Assembly (NCBI GenBank): GCA_905612335.1
Contig: CAJQRT010000036.1
Coordinates: 1-23,515 of the forward strand
DNA: 23,515 nt
Origin: an uncultured Candidatus Pelagibacter sp.
Lineage (GTDB): Bacteria; Pseudomonadota; Alphaproteobacteria; Pelagibacterales; Pelagibacteraceae
Direction of reading: 5' to 3'
The notes beneath the pieces were generated by a model. That model was not told where the DNA came from and searched no databases. It was given only the letters and a program-made list of their open reading frames with translations. Both the position numbers and the translations under genes were made by a program. Of the stretch, positions 1-8,724 are shown in pieces (position 1 is the first letter of the stretch; each line of letters starts with the position of its first letter).

Positions 1-602
1 CCAAGTATTATAAAAGTGAAAAAATTACATCACCAATAGCATTGGTATTACAACCTCATCCTCAATATGGAGGAACAATGAATAATAAAGTTGTAGTTGA
101 TACATTTCATACTTTTATGGAAAATGGATTTTCTGTATGTAGAGTAAACTTCAGAGGTGTTGGAAAAAGTGATGGTGAATTTGATAATGGTCAAGGCGAA
201 CTAGCTGATGCAGCTGCTGCACTTGATTGGTTAGAACGTGAAAATTTTGATAATTCACAATGCTGGGTTTCAGGATTTTCTTTTGGATCACTAATAGCAA
301 TGCAACTATTAATGAGAAGACCAGAAATAAATAGATTTATTGCAATATCACCCCAACCAAATGTATATGACTTTTCATTTTTATCTCCATGCCCTACTTC
401 AGGTTTAATGATTTATGGTAAGAAAGATGAGTTAGTTCCCTTGGAACACATTACAGATTTGGATAAAAGATTAAGTGCGCAAAAAGGTATTAAAGTTGAC
501 TTTCAAGCTATAAGTGAGGCCAATCATTTTTTCACTAAAACAGAAGATGTATTGGTAAAAAGTTTAGATAAATATATCAAAAAAGAATCTGCTTTATTTT
601 AA
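1..602 (+). CDS. Alpha/beta hydrolase, 5'-truncated by window edge
   Basis: Open reading frame entering from the left edge (in frame from base 3, no stop upstream), so the true start lies outside the window; about 199 residues are visible. Seen: an oxyanion-type HPQYGG segment early on, the nucleophile elbow GFSFGS (G-x-S-x-G; Ser encoded near base 281), an acid candidate in GKKDELVP, and a late histidine in EANHFF. Together these form a complete Ser-Asp-His triad of the alpha/beta hydrolase fold. The HPHPQYGG/NFRGVGKSDG pattern resembles small cytoplasmic serine hydrolases of the dienelactone/YfbB-like type common in alphaproteobacteria. The substrate cannot be told. The TAA stop (600-602) lies two bases from the stop of anmK on the other strand. 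Confidence 0.85.
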   Translation, partial: KYYKSEKITSPIALVLQPHPQYGGTMNNKVVVDTFHTFMENGFSVCRVNFRGVGKSDGEFDNGQGELADAAAALDWLERENFDNSQCWVSGFSFGSLIAMQLLMRRPEINRFIAISPQPNVYDFSFLSPCPTSGLMIYGKKDELVPLEHITDLDKRLSAQKGIKVDFQAISEANHFFTKTEDVLVKSLDKYIKKESALF

Positions 603-604
603 TC

Positions 605-1732
605 TTAATAGTTTTTAACTAAAACTCCACCTAATGAAGGTTTTAGCACATCTGTAGTGTTAGGGAACGAAATTACTTTTTTAAGTGCAGATCTAATTGC
701 AAGATAAGCAAAAGCTTGTGACTCAATGAAATCTCCATCAATTTTATAATCATCAATTATTTTTAAAGAGGTATTTTTTGGCAGTCTTTTCCTTATACTC
801 TCCATTAAAGTAAGGTTTTTTCTTCCACCACCACAAACTATTATTAATAACTTTTCATTTTCTTTAATTTTTATTGATTTTAAAATTGATTGATAAATTA
901 TTATTGCAGTAAAATCTACTAATGTGGATAAGCCATCCTCATATGAGAGACCTTTCACAAAACTTAAATCAAAATCCTTTATATCAAATGAAAGTTTTTT
1001 ATGATTGTTTATATTATCAAAGTTATCAATCGCTTGATTTAGGATAACTTCACTTGTTTTTCCGATATTTGAAGTTTTTCCATTTTCATCATATTTCATT
1101 TGTGTGTGTCTTCTAACCCATTCATCTAAGAGACAATTGCCTGGACCTACATCAAAACTTTTTAGGTCTTCATTATTTTTTGAGACAACAAGAGTAATAT
1201 TTGCAATACCTCCCACGTTTAAAACACAAGCAGGTGTCTCTATTTGATTCTGGTTTACAAGTAAGTTGTGAAAGATTGGGGCTAATGGAGCTCCTTGTCC
1301 CCCGTTAAGAATGTCATTTTCTCTAAAGTTATAAACTACATCTTTTTTTAAAAGACTTGATAATAAATTACCGTCTCCAATTTGTTTTGACATCTTTTCT
1401 TGAGCATTATGAAAAATTGTTTGACCATGGAAACCAACTAAATCCACATCTATTCCAACGTTCTTTATAATATCTTTACTAATTTTGGCGTGAAATAATG
1501 TAATTTTTCTCTCAAGCTCACCAATTTGATAAGAATTAGCTGTCAGATCTTTGGTTGAATTTATTTTATCCCTTAGATTTAGTAAGTCTGAATAAATTAC
1601 CTCATCATACTCAAAATATTTATCAAATATAGGTTGATAGTTATTTTCACCGTCAGACCTAACAACTGATGCATCAACCCCATCCATAGATGTGCCACTC
1701 ATTAACCCTAAAGAAGTATAAAATTTTTCCAT
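605..1732 (-). CDS. anmK: Anhydro-N-acetylmuramic acid kinase
   Basis: 375 residues, normal length for AnmK. The enzyme cleaves the 1,6-anhydro ring and phosphorylates anhMurNAc from turned-over peptidoglycan to give MurNAc-6-P, so the cell recycles its wall. Seen: N-terminal ATP-binding loop GLMSGTSMDG (residues 9-18), GFHGQT (100-105), NGGQGAPLAP (143-152), LNVGGIANIT (171-180) and FDVGPGNCLLD (193-203), all family hallmarks of the ASKHA-fold sugar kinase. It starts at ATG 1732 and diverges from tyrS across a 44-bp gap; the anmK/tyrS neighbourhood is common in alphaproteobacteria. The 3' end abuts the hydrolase gene with a 2-nt gap. Confidence 0.95.
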   Translation of the reverse strand: MEKFYTSLGLMSGTSMDGVDASVVRSDGENNYQPIFDKYFEYDEVIYSDLLNLRDKINSTKDLTANSYQIGELERKITLFHAKISKDIIKNVGIDVDLVGFHGQTIFHNAQEKMSKQIGDGNLLSSLLKKDVVYNFRENDILNGGQGAPLAPIFHNLLVNQNQIETPACVLNVGGIANITLVVSKNNEDLKSFDVGPGNCLLDEWVRRHTQMKYDENGKTSNIGKTSEVILNQAIDNFDNINNHKKLSFDIKDFDLSFVKGLSYEDGLSTLVDFTAIIIYQSILKSIKIKENEKLLIIVCGGGRKNLTLMESIRKRLPKNTSLKIIDDYKIDGDFIESQAFAYLAIRSALKKVISFPNTTDVLKPSLGGVLVKNY

Positions 1733-1776
1733 TCCTATTTTTTAAGTAAATATTGTATATTCTAGATAGCATATTT
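1733..1776. promoter_or_regulatory. Divergent anmK/tyrS promoter region
   Basis: Only 44 bp separate the two start codons, so both promoters must lie here or reach into the flanking genes. Possible -10 boxes are TATATT at 1756-1761 (+, for tyrS) and TACAAT on the minus strand at 1752-1757 (for anmK); they overlap. No convincing -35 box is seen for either. No Shine-Dalgarno sequence is visible before tyrS. Confidence 0.25.
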
Positions 1777-3006
1777 ATGAATAAATTTTTAAAAGAATTT
1801 AAAGATCGGGGCTTCTTTTACCAGTGTACTGGTGAAGAAAATCTATCTCAACTATTAGATAAAGATAAAATCAGAGCTTACATAGGTTTTGATTGTACGG
1901 CTGAAAGTCTTCATGTTGGTAGCTTACTTCAAATTATGTGTCTTAGATTACTACAAAAACATGGTCACCAACCAATAGTTTTATTAGGAGGTGGTACTAC
2001 TAGAATAGGTGACCCATCTGGAAAAGATAAAACCAGAACAATTTTATCTGAAGGAGAAATTGAAAAGAATATTAATAATATTGAAAAAATTCTAAAAAAT
2101 TTTTTAAATGATAAAGACCCAAAAACAAAACCTATATTTGTTAATAATTATACTTGGCTCAAAAATTTAAATTATATTTCTTTTCTAAGAGATGTAGGAA
2201 AACATTTTACAATCAATAAAATGTTGAGTTTTGATAGTGTTAAAATTAGATTAGAAAGAGAACAGTCATTAAGCTATATGGAATTTAACTATATGATTTT
2301 GCAAGCTTATGATTTTTTAGAATTGAATAAAAAAGAAAGCTGTATGCTTCAAATTGGTGGCTCTGATCAATGGGGCAATATTGTTAATGGAGTTGATCTT
2401 ATAAAAAGATATTCAAACAATCATGTTTATGGTTTAACGACACCTCTTATTACATTGGCATCAGGTGCAAAGATGGGCAAAACTGAATCTGGTGCTGTTT
2501 GGCTTGATAAAAAATTTCTTTCAGCATATGACTACTGGCAATTTTGGAGAAATATTGATGATCGAGATGTATTAAAGTTTTTAAAAATTTTTACAGATAT
2601 TAATGTTGATGAAATTGAAAAAATTAAAAATGATAATATTAATGAACTAAAAATTTTACTTGCAAATAAAGCTACATCTATGTTGCATGGTGAAGATGAA
2701 GCAAGTAAATGTCAAGAAACAGCAAAACAAACATTCTCTGAAAATTCATTGGGTGATAACCTGCCAACAATTCAAATTAACAAGCAAATGTTAGACGGTA
2801 ATATAAATATTTTAGATTTAGTAATTTTATCTAAGCTAGAAAGCTCGAAAAGCGAAATTCGGAGATTAATTAAAGGAAATGGAATTAAAGTAAATAGTCA
2901 GGCTATTTCTGATGAAAAGTTTTTAATTACTGAAGATTTATTTAAAGACAGTTTAATTAAGCTTTCTCTTGGTAAAAAAAAACATATTAAAGTTGAATTA
3001 ATTTAG
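1777..3006 (+). CDS. tyrS: Tyrosyl-tRNA synthetase
   Basis: 409 residues from ATG 1777. An in-frame TTG at 1753 would add eight residues, but the family starts close to this ATG. Class I synthetase that charges tRNA-Tyr. Seen: HVGS signature (residues 46-49, the HIGH equivalent), GGSDQWGN (194-201, the tyrosine/adenylate site), KMGKT (232-236, the KMSKS loop), and a C-terminal S4 RNA-binding domain over the last 65 or so residues. The Rossmann core and spacing fit the bacterial TyrRS subtype in which KMSKS reads KMGKT/S. The TAG stop (3004-3006) overlaps the stop of the convergent AsmA-like gene by 4 nt. Confidence 0.97.
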   Translation: MNKFLKEFKDRGFFYQCTGEENLSQLLDKDKIRAYIGFDCTAESLHVGSLLQIMCLRLLQKHGHQPIVLLGGGTTRIGDPSGKDKTRTILSEGEIEKNINNIEKILKNFLNDKDPKTKPIFVNNYTWLKNLNYISFLRDVGKHFTINKMLSFDSVKIRLEREQSLSYMEFNYMILQAYDFLELNKKESCMLQIGGSDQWGNIVNGVDLIKRYSNNHVYGLTTPLITLASGAKMGKTESGAVWLDKKFLSAYDYWQFWRNIDDRDVLKFLKIFTDINVDEIEKIKNDNINELKILLANKATSMLHGEDEASKCQETAKQTFSENSLGDNLPTIQINKQMLDGNINILDLVILSKLESSKSEIRRLIKGNGIKVNSQAISDEKFLITEDLFKDSLIKLSLGKKKHIKVELI

Positions 3007-5198
3007 TTCTTTTTAATTTTTTTTAGTGTTCTTGTTATAAACCTAGGTGTTAATGTTTTAATTGGATTAACCGTTGTAGATAAATTCTTTGGAGGTCCTT
3101 TTATTTTAAAACTTACTCCAAAAACACCTTCACCCTTTTTATCACCTATCAATATTTTTCCTAGTAATGGAATGGAGGCTATAGATCTATTTATAGTTGT
3201 TGCAGGAACCAATGTTCCTCTCAAGCTAACCAATTTTTTGGATGAAATATAACCATCCATTAATATAGAGATAGCAGGTCCGATTGCATACATTTCCTCA
3301 ATTGTAGTAAGACCTTTTTGACTAGAATATATCATTTCAAAATCAGTGAACCTTATTCCCTCACCAGTTAAAAGATCTGCAATTCCTTGAAGCGATGCTA
3401 GGCTTAAAAGCTTAGCAAAAACAGGTACTTCTTTAACTTTAAAATTATCAATAATTAATACAGAATTAGAAACACCATCTTTTTTTATAGAATTAAAATT
3501 TAAATAACCTTCCTCGAATCCTTTTATGAAATCATATCTTTTAATCAAAGGTTTTGGGTAGTTTGAAAAGAATTTTGTAATAGTTTCTTTTTGCTTATTA
3601 GTTTCAATAGATAAATTCATTTTTTTATTATTAGAAAAAGTAGACTCTAGGTTCAATTTATCTAATTTATTTTCTTTAAAAGAAAAATTTCCAAATAAAT
3701 TTTTTGTATAATCATTTTTATTTATGAAGGTTGTATCTATTTTAATATCAAATTTAGAATTAAAATTTTCAAAAATTGTAGAACTTTCATCATCGTTCAT
3801 ACTGTTGTTAATGAGCTGAGTTGCGTCAAAACTTTTGCCCTCTATGAAAAAATTAGATTTATTTCTCTTTAATTCTATTTTATTAATAAGGTTATTTTTA
3901 TTTCTATAATCAAGTTTGACGTAATCTAAATCTTTAATTTTAAGGTTTTTGCTAAATAATAAATCTTTAATTAAAATTTGATTATTTTTCTCTGTTATAG
4001 AAATAGTTTGAAGTATTAATTCTTCATTTTTTTTGTAAATACCTTTTAATAAAATATCTGAACTATCTCCTTTTTTCTTTTTATAATCTAAAAAATTTAT
4101 TATTAATGGGTTGTTTTTAATATTAAGCTTTGTATCAAATGCTATTTTTCCATCATTATTAATAATATTGTAAGATAATTTTTCTAACTCATCTCCAATA
4201 TAGATATCCCCCTCTCCTTTAATATCCAATATATCTTTTGTTAATTTAATTTTAATCTTATGATCTTCAAGTTTAACTTGCTTGGTATAATTAGGTAAAA
4301 AAATCTTTAAATTTAGAGGATTTTTAACTATTTCTAAATTTTTTAGGCTTAAGTTTGTTTCAACTTTTAAATCTTTCAATTTTAATTTTTTATTTACGTT
4401 AAAAGAAAAGGTATTTATAGAATTAAAATCTATCTTTTCTATCTCAATAGTGTTCAATAATTCTCCAAGTATAGGTTCTAATTTATTTATATCAAAACTT
4501 TGTTGATCATTTATTACTTTTCCATCAATAAAGAATATATTTTTCTTTTCTTCAACTTTAATTGAAGGTGATTTTAATTTTATATTATTAATATCTGTTT
4601 CTACTTTTTTTAATGTTAAATGATTTTTCCTTATATCGAATAAAAAGTTTAGGTTTTTGATTTCTACTTGGTTAAAAATATCAAATTTTGCTTTTTTAAC
4701 AATTCCATCGATTTGATAATTTTTTTTTATCTTTCCATCAAAGTCAAACATAAGATTAATATTTGCAGAAATTAATCCTGCTTTAGTTACGGTATCTAAA
4801 ACAAAAAGTTGTGGCGACCCTTTAATTGTTCTTGTTAATGAGATTAAATCTTTAATTTGAATTTCTTTTGTGGAAATTTTTAAATCATCAATAGAAAACT
4901 GATCATTTATAAAAGATTTTAATGATATATTAGTAGTGACATTACTTAAATCTAGGTTTTTATCTTCTAACAATATAGTTGGGTTTTTTGCTGAAATATT
5001 AATACTAAAGTTTAGTGGGTTTAATAAATAATTGACCTCGTTTAATGAAAGATTAATATTTTTATTAATTTTTGAAACATTCTTTTTTATTTCATTATTA
5101 AACTTTTCTGTCTTTATTCCATATATGCTTAGGTAAATGACGATAGTAGCAAGGGTTATTATTAATATTATAAGAATTTTAATTATTCTTTTCATCAT
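3003..5198 (-). CDS. AsmA-like C-terminal domain protein (YhdP/TamB-type envelope protein)
   Basis: 731 residues. One N-terminal membrane segment (about residues 4-25) is followed by a long Lys/Asn-rich beta-repeat region and, in the last 170 or so residues, the AsmA-like C-terminal domain. That domain can be recognised by the VPVFAKLLSLAS and GEGIRFTDFE stretches and by GTLVPATTINR with a following PLLGKILIG. Family members are thought to be inner-membrane-anchored bridge proteins that carry phospholipid across the periplasm (YhdP/TamB/AsmA group); this role is inferred from family. Last gene of mrcA-prfB-asmA-like: its first ATG (5198) overlaps the prfB TGA as ATGA. The second ATG (5195) has better spacing (7 nt) from an upstream AAGG, so translation may begin there. 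The stop overlaps that of tyrS. Confidence 0.8.
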   Translation of the reverse strand: MMKRIIKILIILIITLATIVIYLSIYGIKTEKFNNEIKKNVSKINKNINLSLNEVNYLLNPLNFSINISAKNPTILLEDKNLDLSNVTTNISLKSFINDQFSIDDLKISTKEIQIKDLISLTRTIKGSPQLFVLDTVTKAGLISANINLMFDFDGKIKKNYQIDGIVKKAKFDIFNQVEIKNLNFLFDIRKNHLTLKKVETDINNIKLKSPSIKVEEKKNIFFIDGKVINDQQSFDINKLEPILGELLNTIEIEKIDFNSINTFSFNVNKKLKLKDLKVETNLSLKNLEIVKNPLNLKIFLPNYTKQVKLEDHKIKIKLTKDILDIKGEGDIYIGDELEKLSYNIINNDGKIAFDTKLNIKNNPLIINFLDYKKKKGDSSDILLKGIYKKNEELILQTISITEKNNQILIKDLLFSKNLKIKDLDYVKLDYRNKNNLINKIELKRNKSNFFIEGKSFDATQLINNSMNDDESSTIFENFNSKFDIKIDTTFINKNDYTKNLFGNFSFKENKLDKLNLESTFSNNKKMNLSIETNKQKETITKFFSNYPKPLIKRYDFIKGFEEGYLNFNSIKKDGVSNSVLIIDNFKVKEVPVFAKLLSLASLQGIADLLTGEGIRFTDFEMIYSSQKGLTTIEEMYAIGPAISILMDGYISSKKLVSLRGTLVPATTINRSIASIPLLGKILIGDKKGEGVFGVSFKIKGPPKNLSTTVNPIKTLTPRFITRTLKKIKKN

Positions 5199-6290
5199 TT
5201 TACCTTATATAATGAGCTTTCTAAAAAATCATCAATCTCACCATCTAAGATTTTATCAGGATTTGAGCTTTCAAAGTTAGTTCTATTATCTTTTACCATT
5301 CTATATGGATGAAGTACATAAGATCTAATTTGATGACCCCAACCAATTTCTGACTTTGAAGACTCGATCGTTTGGCTTTCTTTTTCTTTTTTCTTTAATT
5401 CAAAATCATACAACCTTGCTCTAAGCATATTCATGCAGGTCTCTTTGTTTTTATGTTGTGATCTTTCATTTTGACATTGGACAACAATTTTAGAAGGTAA
5501 GTGAGTAATTCTCACTGCGCTGTCAGTGGTATTTACATGCTGTCCTCCTGCACCACTTGATCTATATGTGTCAATACGTAAATCTTTTTCATTTATCTCA
5601 ATTTCAATATTTTCGTCTACTACTGGGTAAATCCAAATACTAGCAAAACTAGTATGACGTCTAGCACCAGAATCAAAGGGTGATATTCTAACTAACCTGT
5701 GAATTCCAGATTCGGCTTTTAACCATCCATAAACATAATCACCCTCAATTTTAATTGTTGATGATTTTATGCCAGCTTCATCTCCCTTGTGTTCGCTAAT
5801 TAATTCTGATTTAAAACTCTTAATATCTGACCATTTTAAATACATTCTTCTTAGCATTTCTGCCCAATCCTGACTCTCTGTTCCGCCAGCACCAGCATGA
5901 ATTTCTATATAACAATCCAAACTGTCAGTTTCATTTGATAAAAAACATTTAGTTTCATTTTTTTTAGCTAATTTTTTGAGATTTTTGATGCTCTCTAGAA
6001 CTTCATTTACGACAGACTGATTTTTTTCTTCTAAAGCAAGTTCATTTAATTCATCTAGGTCAATTATTGATTTAGATGAATTTTCATATGAATTTATTAA
6101 TTCTTCATATAATTTTTTTTTTTTAATAACTTTTTGTGAATTTGATTTGTCTTGCCAGAAATCAGATTCTAGTATTTTTTGGTTATTCTTTTCTAATTTT
6201 TTATGAATATTATTTGTTTCAAAGGTACTCCTTAACTCTTTGATTGATTTTCTCTATTTCAGATTTGTAATTTAAATATTCATTATCCAT
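5195..6290 (-). CDS. prfB: Peptide chain release factor 2, expressed by programmed +1 frameshift
   Basis: RF2 recognises UGA/UAA stops and triggers peptide release. Translation from ATG 6290 gives 23 codons ending in CTT at 6224-6222, then an in-frame TGA (6221-6219). Skipping base 6221 and continuing from GAA 6220-6218 gives an uninterrupted frame to 5195, 364 residues in all (E. coli RF2 has 365). Seen in the joined product: coiled N-terminal domain (about 1-115), GAGGTE, the RF2-specific SPF tripeptide (203-205) and the catalytic GGQ (248-250, in SSGAGGQHVN). The start overlaps the mrcA TAA as TAATG, and the TGA end overlaps the next gene as ATGA. Frameshifting tunes RF2 level to RF2 activity, which is known for the family. 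A simple gene caller would report only the C-terminal part starting near 5920. Confidence 0.95.
6219..6233 (-). promoter_or_regulatory. RF2 autoregulatory +1 frameshift site
   Basis: On the minus strand the sequence reads AAGGAG (6233-6228), TAC, CTT (6224-6222), TGA (6221-6219), A. This matches the well-known E. coli prfB site (SD-like AGGGGG, UAU, CUU, UGA, C) in element order and spacing: an internal Shine-Dalgarno, a three-base spacer, the slippery CUU U and the in-frame UGA. The base after UGA is A rather than the usual C, the one departure from consensus. Confidence 0.92.
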
Positions 6291-8623
6291 TAATAGAACC
6301 TTAATATATTATTATTTTTTAATCTATTATTAATATCTTGATTCAATAAACTTTCCACTTTTACATCTTTATAGGCTTCAATAATTGTTCTACTTGTTCC
6401 AATTTCAGCTTTTTTTCCTGTAACAGGATCAATAACTTTCATTAAAATATTTTTTGCAACCTTAAATGGTCTTGCATCTTCTTTCTTCACAGCTTTTTTA
6501 ACAAAGCTTTTAAAAATTGGTAATGCTGTTTTTGCCCCCGTTTCATATCTTCCAAGTGATTTTGGATTATCTGATCCCACATAAACTCCTATTGTCAATT
6601 TTGAGGTAAAGCCAACAAACCAAGTATCTGTATTTCCATTCGTTGTTCCTGTTTTACCAGCTAAGTCTAAATTTAAATCTTTTAAATTTTTTCCCGTTCC
6701 ATTTTGAACAGTTCCCTCTAATATCGAGGTCATTTGATATGCCGTTTCTGGAGAAAATATTTGCTCAAACTTGTCTTCTATCTTTGGATAATTTTCACTT
6801 AAGTGTGATATTTGATCACAATTTACGCACTCTCTCATTTCATTATTAAATATTGTATTACCTTCACTATCTTGAATTCTATCAATCATTATTGGTTTAA
6901 CTAGTTTTCCTCCATTAATAAATGAAGAGTATGCGGATGTTAATTTTAACAAAGTTGTCTCAGCAGAACCTAATGAAATTGATAAAAGTTCACTAGGATT
7001 TTCATATATTCCAAGTTTTTTTGAAAAATTAACAATTTTTTTAACTCCGAGGTCTTGTGCAATTCTAACTGTCATCAAGTTTCTAGATTTTTCCAATCCC
7101 ATTCTCAGTGTTGATGGTCCATAAAATTTTTTTCCATAGTTTTCTGGTTTCCACATTTTTAAATCAGTTCCCTGTTCTAAAACTAATGGTGCATCTAAAA
7201 TTAAAGTTGATGGTGTGTATCCATTCTCAAGAGCTAAAGCATAAATAAAAGGTTTGAAAGCAGAACCTGGTTGCCTTAGTGCCTGCGTTGCTCTGTTAAA
7301 TTCACTTTTTTTAAAACTAAATCCACCACTTAAAGCTAACACCCTTCCAGTAAACGGATCCATAACAACAATTCCTCCATTAACCACTGGCAGCTGTCTT
7401 AAGGCAAATATTTTTTTGTTAATATTTTCAACATAAATAATATCTCCAATTTTTAATATTTCTTTAAAATCTTTTTTGATCCATGAGATATTTTCATATT
7501 TAATAATTCCTTTTTTTTCATATTCTGTTTCAATTTCTATTGAAAATTTGTCTATCTTTTTGACTATTGCTAAGTCCCAGTTAATTGATTTTTCTAACTT
7601 AAATTTATCTACTTTTTTATTCCATTTTTCTAATTTTTTAATATTAGTCAATGCTCCACGCCAACCTTTTCTTTTATCATATTCAATGAGACCCTGCCTC
7701 AATGACTTAGTTGCGATTTTTTGTAAATGAAGATTGATAGGTGTGCTTATATTTAATCCTTGCTTGTAAACTCTATCAAATCCTAACTTTTCAACGACAT
7801 CTTTTCTAATATCTTCAACATAATAACTCGTATCTTTTGTAAAAACTTTTTTTCTTTTTTTTAGTATAATTTTTTTTGACAAAAGTTCTTTTTGGTTTTT
7901 TTTATTTATATAATTATTTTCAAATAAATTATTTATAACTAAATCTCTTCTAAATTTTGCAAGTTCAATATTTTTATAAGGATTATATCTACTTGGGGCT
8001 TTTGGCAGGGCCGCTAATAAAGCTGCCTCTTCATAATTTAATTCACTAATTGATTTGTCAAAATATTCTAAGCTAGCTGATGCAACACCATAAGTGCCCT
8101 CACCAAGATATATTTGATTTAAGTATAGTTCTAATATTCTTTCTTTTGAAAGAGCTCTTTCTATTCTAAAAGCAAGAATTGCCTCTTTAATTTTTCTATT
8201 TAAACTTACTTCATTTGTTAATAAAAAATTTTTTGCTACTTGTTGGGTTATAGTTGAGGCACCCTCTAGTCTTCTTGATGCAATCACATTGGAAATATTA
8301 TTAATTATTGCTCTTAATACTCCTTTGGCATCTACGCCCGGATGTGAATAGAAGTTTTTATCTTCTGCAGATAAGAAAGAGTTAATTACTTTTTCTGATA
8401 TCGACTTATAGGGCACAAATATTCGTTTTTCTGATGAAAAATCATTTACTAACTCACCATCACCAGAATAAACTTTACTAGAAACTGATGGCTTATAATT
8501 TTTAAGGAATTTATAATCTGGTAAATTGTTAGAAAAAGCCCACAAAACAGCTAATATGGAAAATGCAGATAATAGACCTATGCTTAAAACTAATATAAAT
8601 ATATTTTTAATTATTCGATGCAT
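6290..8623 (-). CDS. mrcA: Class A penicillin-binding protein 1A
   Basis: 777 residues, typical for alphaproteobacterial PBP1A. Bifunctional inner-membrane enzyme that polymerises glycan strands and crosslinks peptides. Seen in order: membrane anchor (about 5-30); GT51 transglycosylase with catalytic Glu in SAEDKNFYSHPG (E87), EGASTITQQVAKN (120-132) and RKIKEAILA; an OB-like insert (about 320-410); transpeptidase motifs S454-A-F-K457 (SxxK), S513-R-N515 (SxN) and K657-T-G659. First gene of mrcA-prfB-AsmA-like; its TAA shares a base with the prfB ATG. It diverges from rne. In other alphaproteobacteria an N-acetylmuramoyl-L-alanine amidase gene usually sits between rne and mrcA; it is absent here. 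Confidence 0.96.
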   Translation of the reverse strand: MHRIIKNIFILVLSIGLLSAFSILAVLWAFSNNLPDYKFLKNYKPSVSSKVYSGDGELVNDFSSEKRIFVPYKSISEKVINSFLSAEDKNFYSHPGVDAKGVLRAIINNISNVIASRRLEGASTITQQVAKNFLLTNEVSLNRKIKEAILAFRIERALSKERILELYLNQIYLGEGTYGVASASLEYFDKSISELNYEEAALLAALPKAPSRYNPYKNIELAKFRRDLVINNLFENNYINKKNQKELLSKKIILKKRKKVFTKDTSYYVEDIRKDVVEKLGFDRVYKQGLNISTPINLHLQKIATKSLRQGLIEYDKRKGWRGALTNIKKLEKWNKKVDKFKLEKSINWDLAIVKKIDKFSIEIETEYEKKGIIKYENISWIKKDFKEILKIGDIIYVENINKKIFALRQLPVVNGGIVVMDPFTGRVLALSGGFSFKKSEFNRATQALRQPGSAFKPFIYALALENGYTPSTLILDAPLVLEQGTDLKMWKPENYGKKFYGPSTLRMGLEKSRNLMTVRIAQDLGVKKIVNFSKKLGIYENPSELLSISLGSAETTLLKLTSAYSSFINGGKLVKPIMIDRIQDSEGNTIFNNEMRECVNCDQISHLSENYPKIEDKFEQIFSPETAYQMTSILEGTVQNGTGKNLKDLNLDLAGKTGTTNGNTDTWFVGFTSKLTIGVYVGSDNPKSLGRYETGAKTALPIFKSFVKKAVKKEDARPFKVAKNILMKVIDPVTGKKAEIGTSRTIIEAYKDVKVESLLNQDINNRLKNNNILRFY

Positions 8624-8631
8624 TTTAGTTT

Positions 8632-8659
8632 AATATATATAAGAATTTGGTAAAGTTAA
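8632..8659 (-). promoter_or_regulatory. Candidate mrcA operon promoter
   Basis: On the minus strand TTAACT (8659-8654), a 16-nt spacer and TATATT (8637-8632) resemble a sigma-70 promoter. Initiation would fall only a few bases before the ATG at 8623, giving an almost leaderless mRNA. In such AT-rich DNA chance matches are common. I found no convincing matching promoter for rne in the rest of this 101-bp gap (8624-8724). Confidence 0.3.
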
Positions 8660-8724
8660 GGCATCAGAATTCAACAAAATTTAAAATTATTTAAATATAA
8701 AATGAAACAATTAATCAAAAATAT

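Noticed and set aside
603..604. Terminator between the hydrolase gene and anmK
   Set aside because: Only two bases separate the stops, and no hairpin with T-run was recognised around them.
5921..6290. Apparent 370-bp non-coding gap or broken prfB
   Set aside because: The stretch translates without stops in the frame reached by the +1 shift and supplies the missing RF2 N-terminal domain, so it is coding.
6643..7730. Three open frames on the plus strand inside mrcA
   Set aside because: Antisense to clear PBP1A coding sequence, with Phe/Leu-rich compositions typical of reverse-complement shadows.
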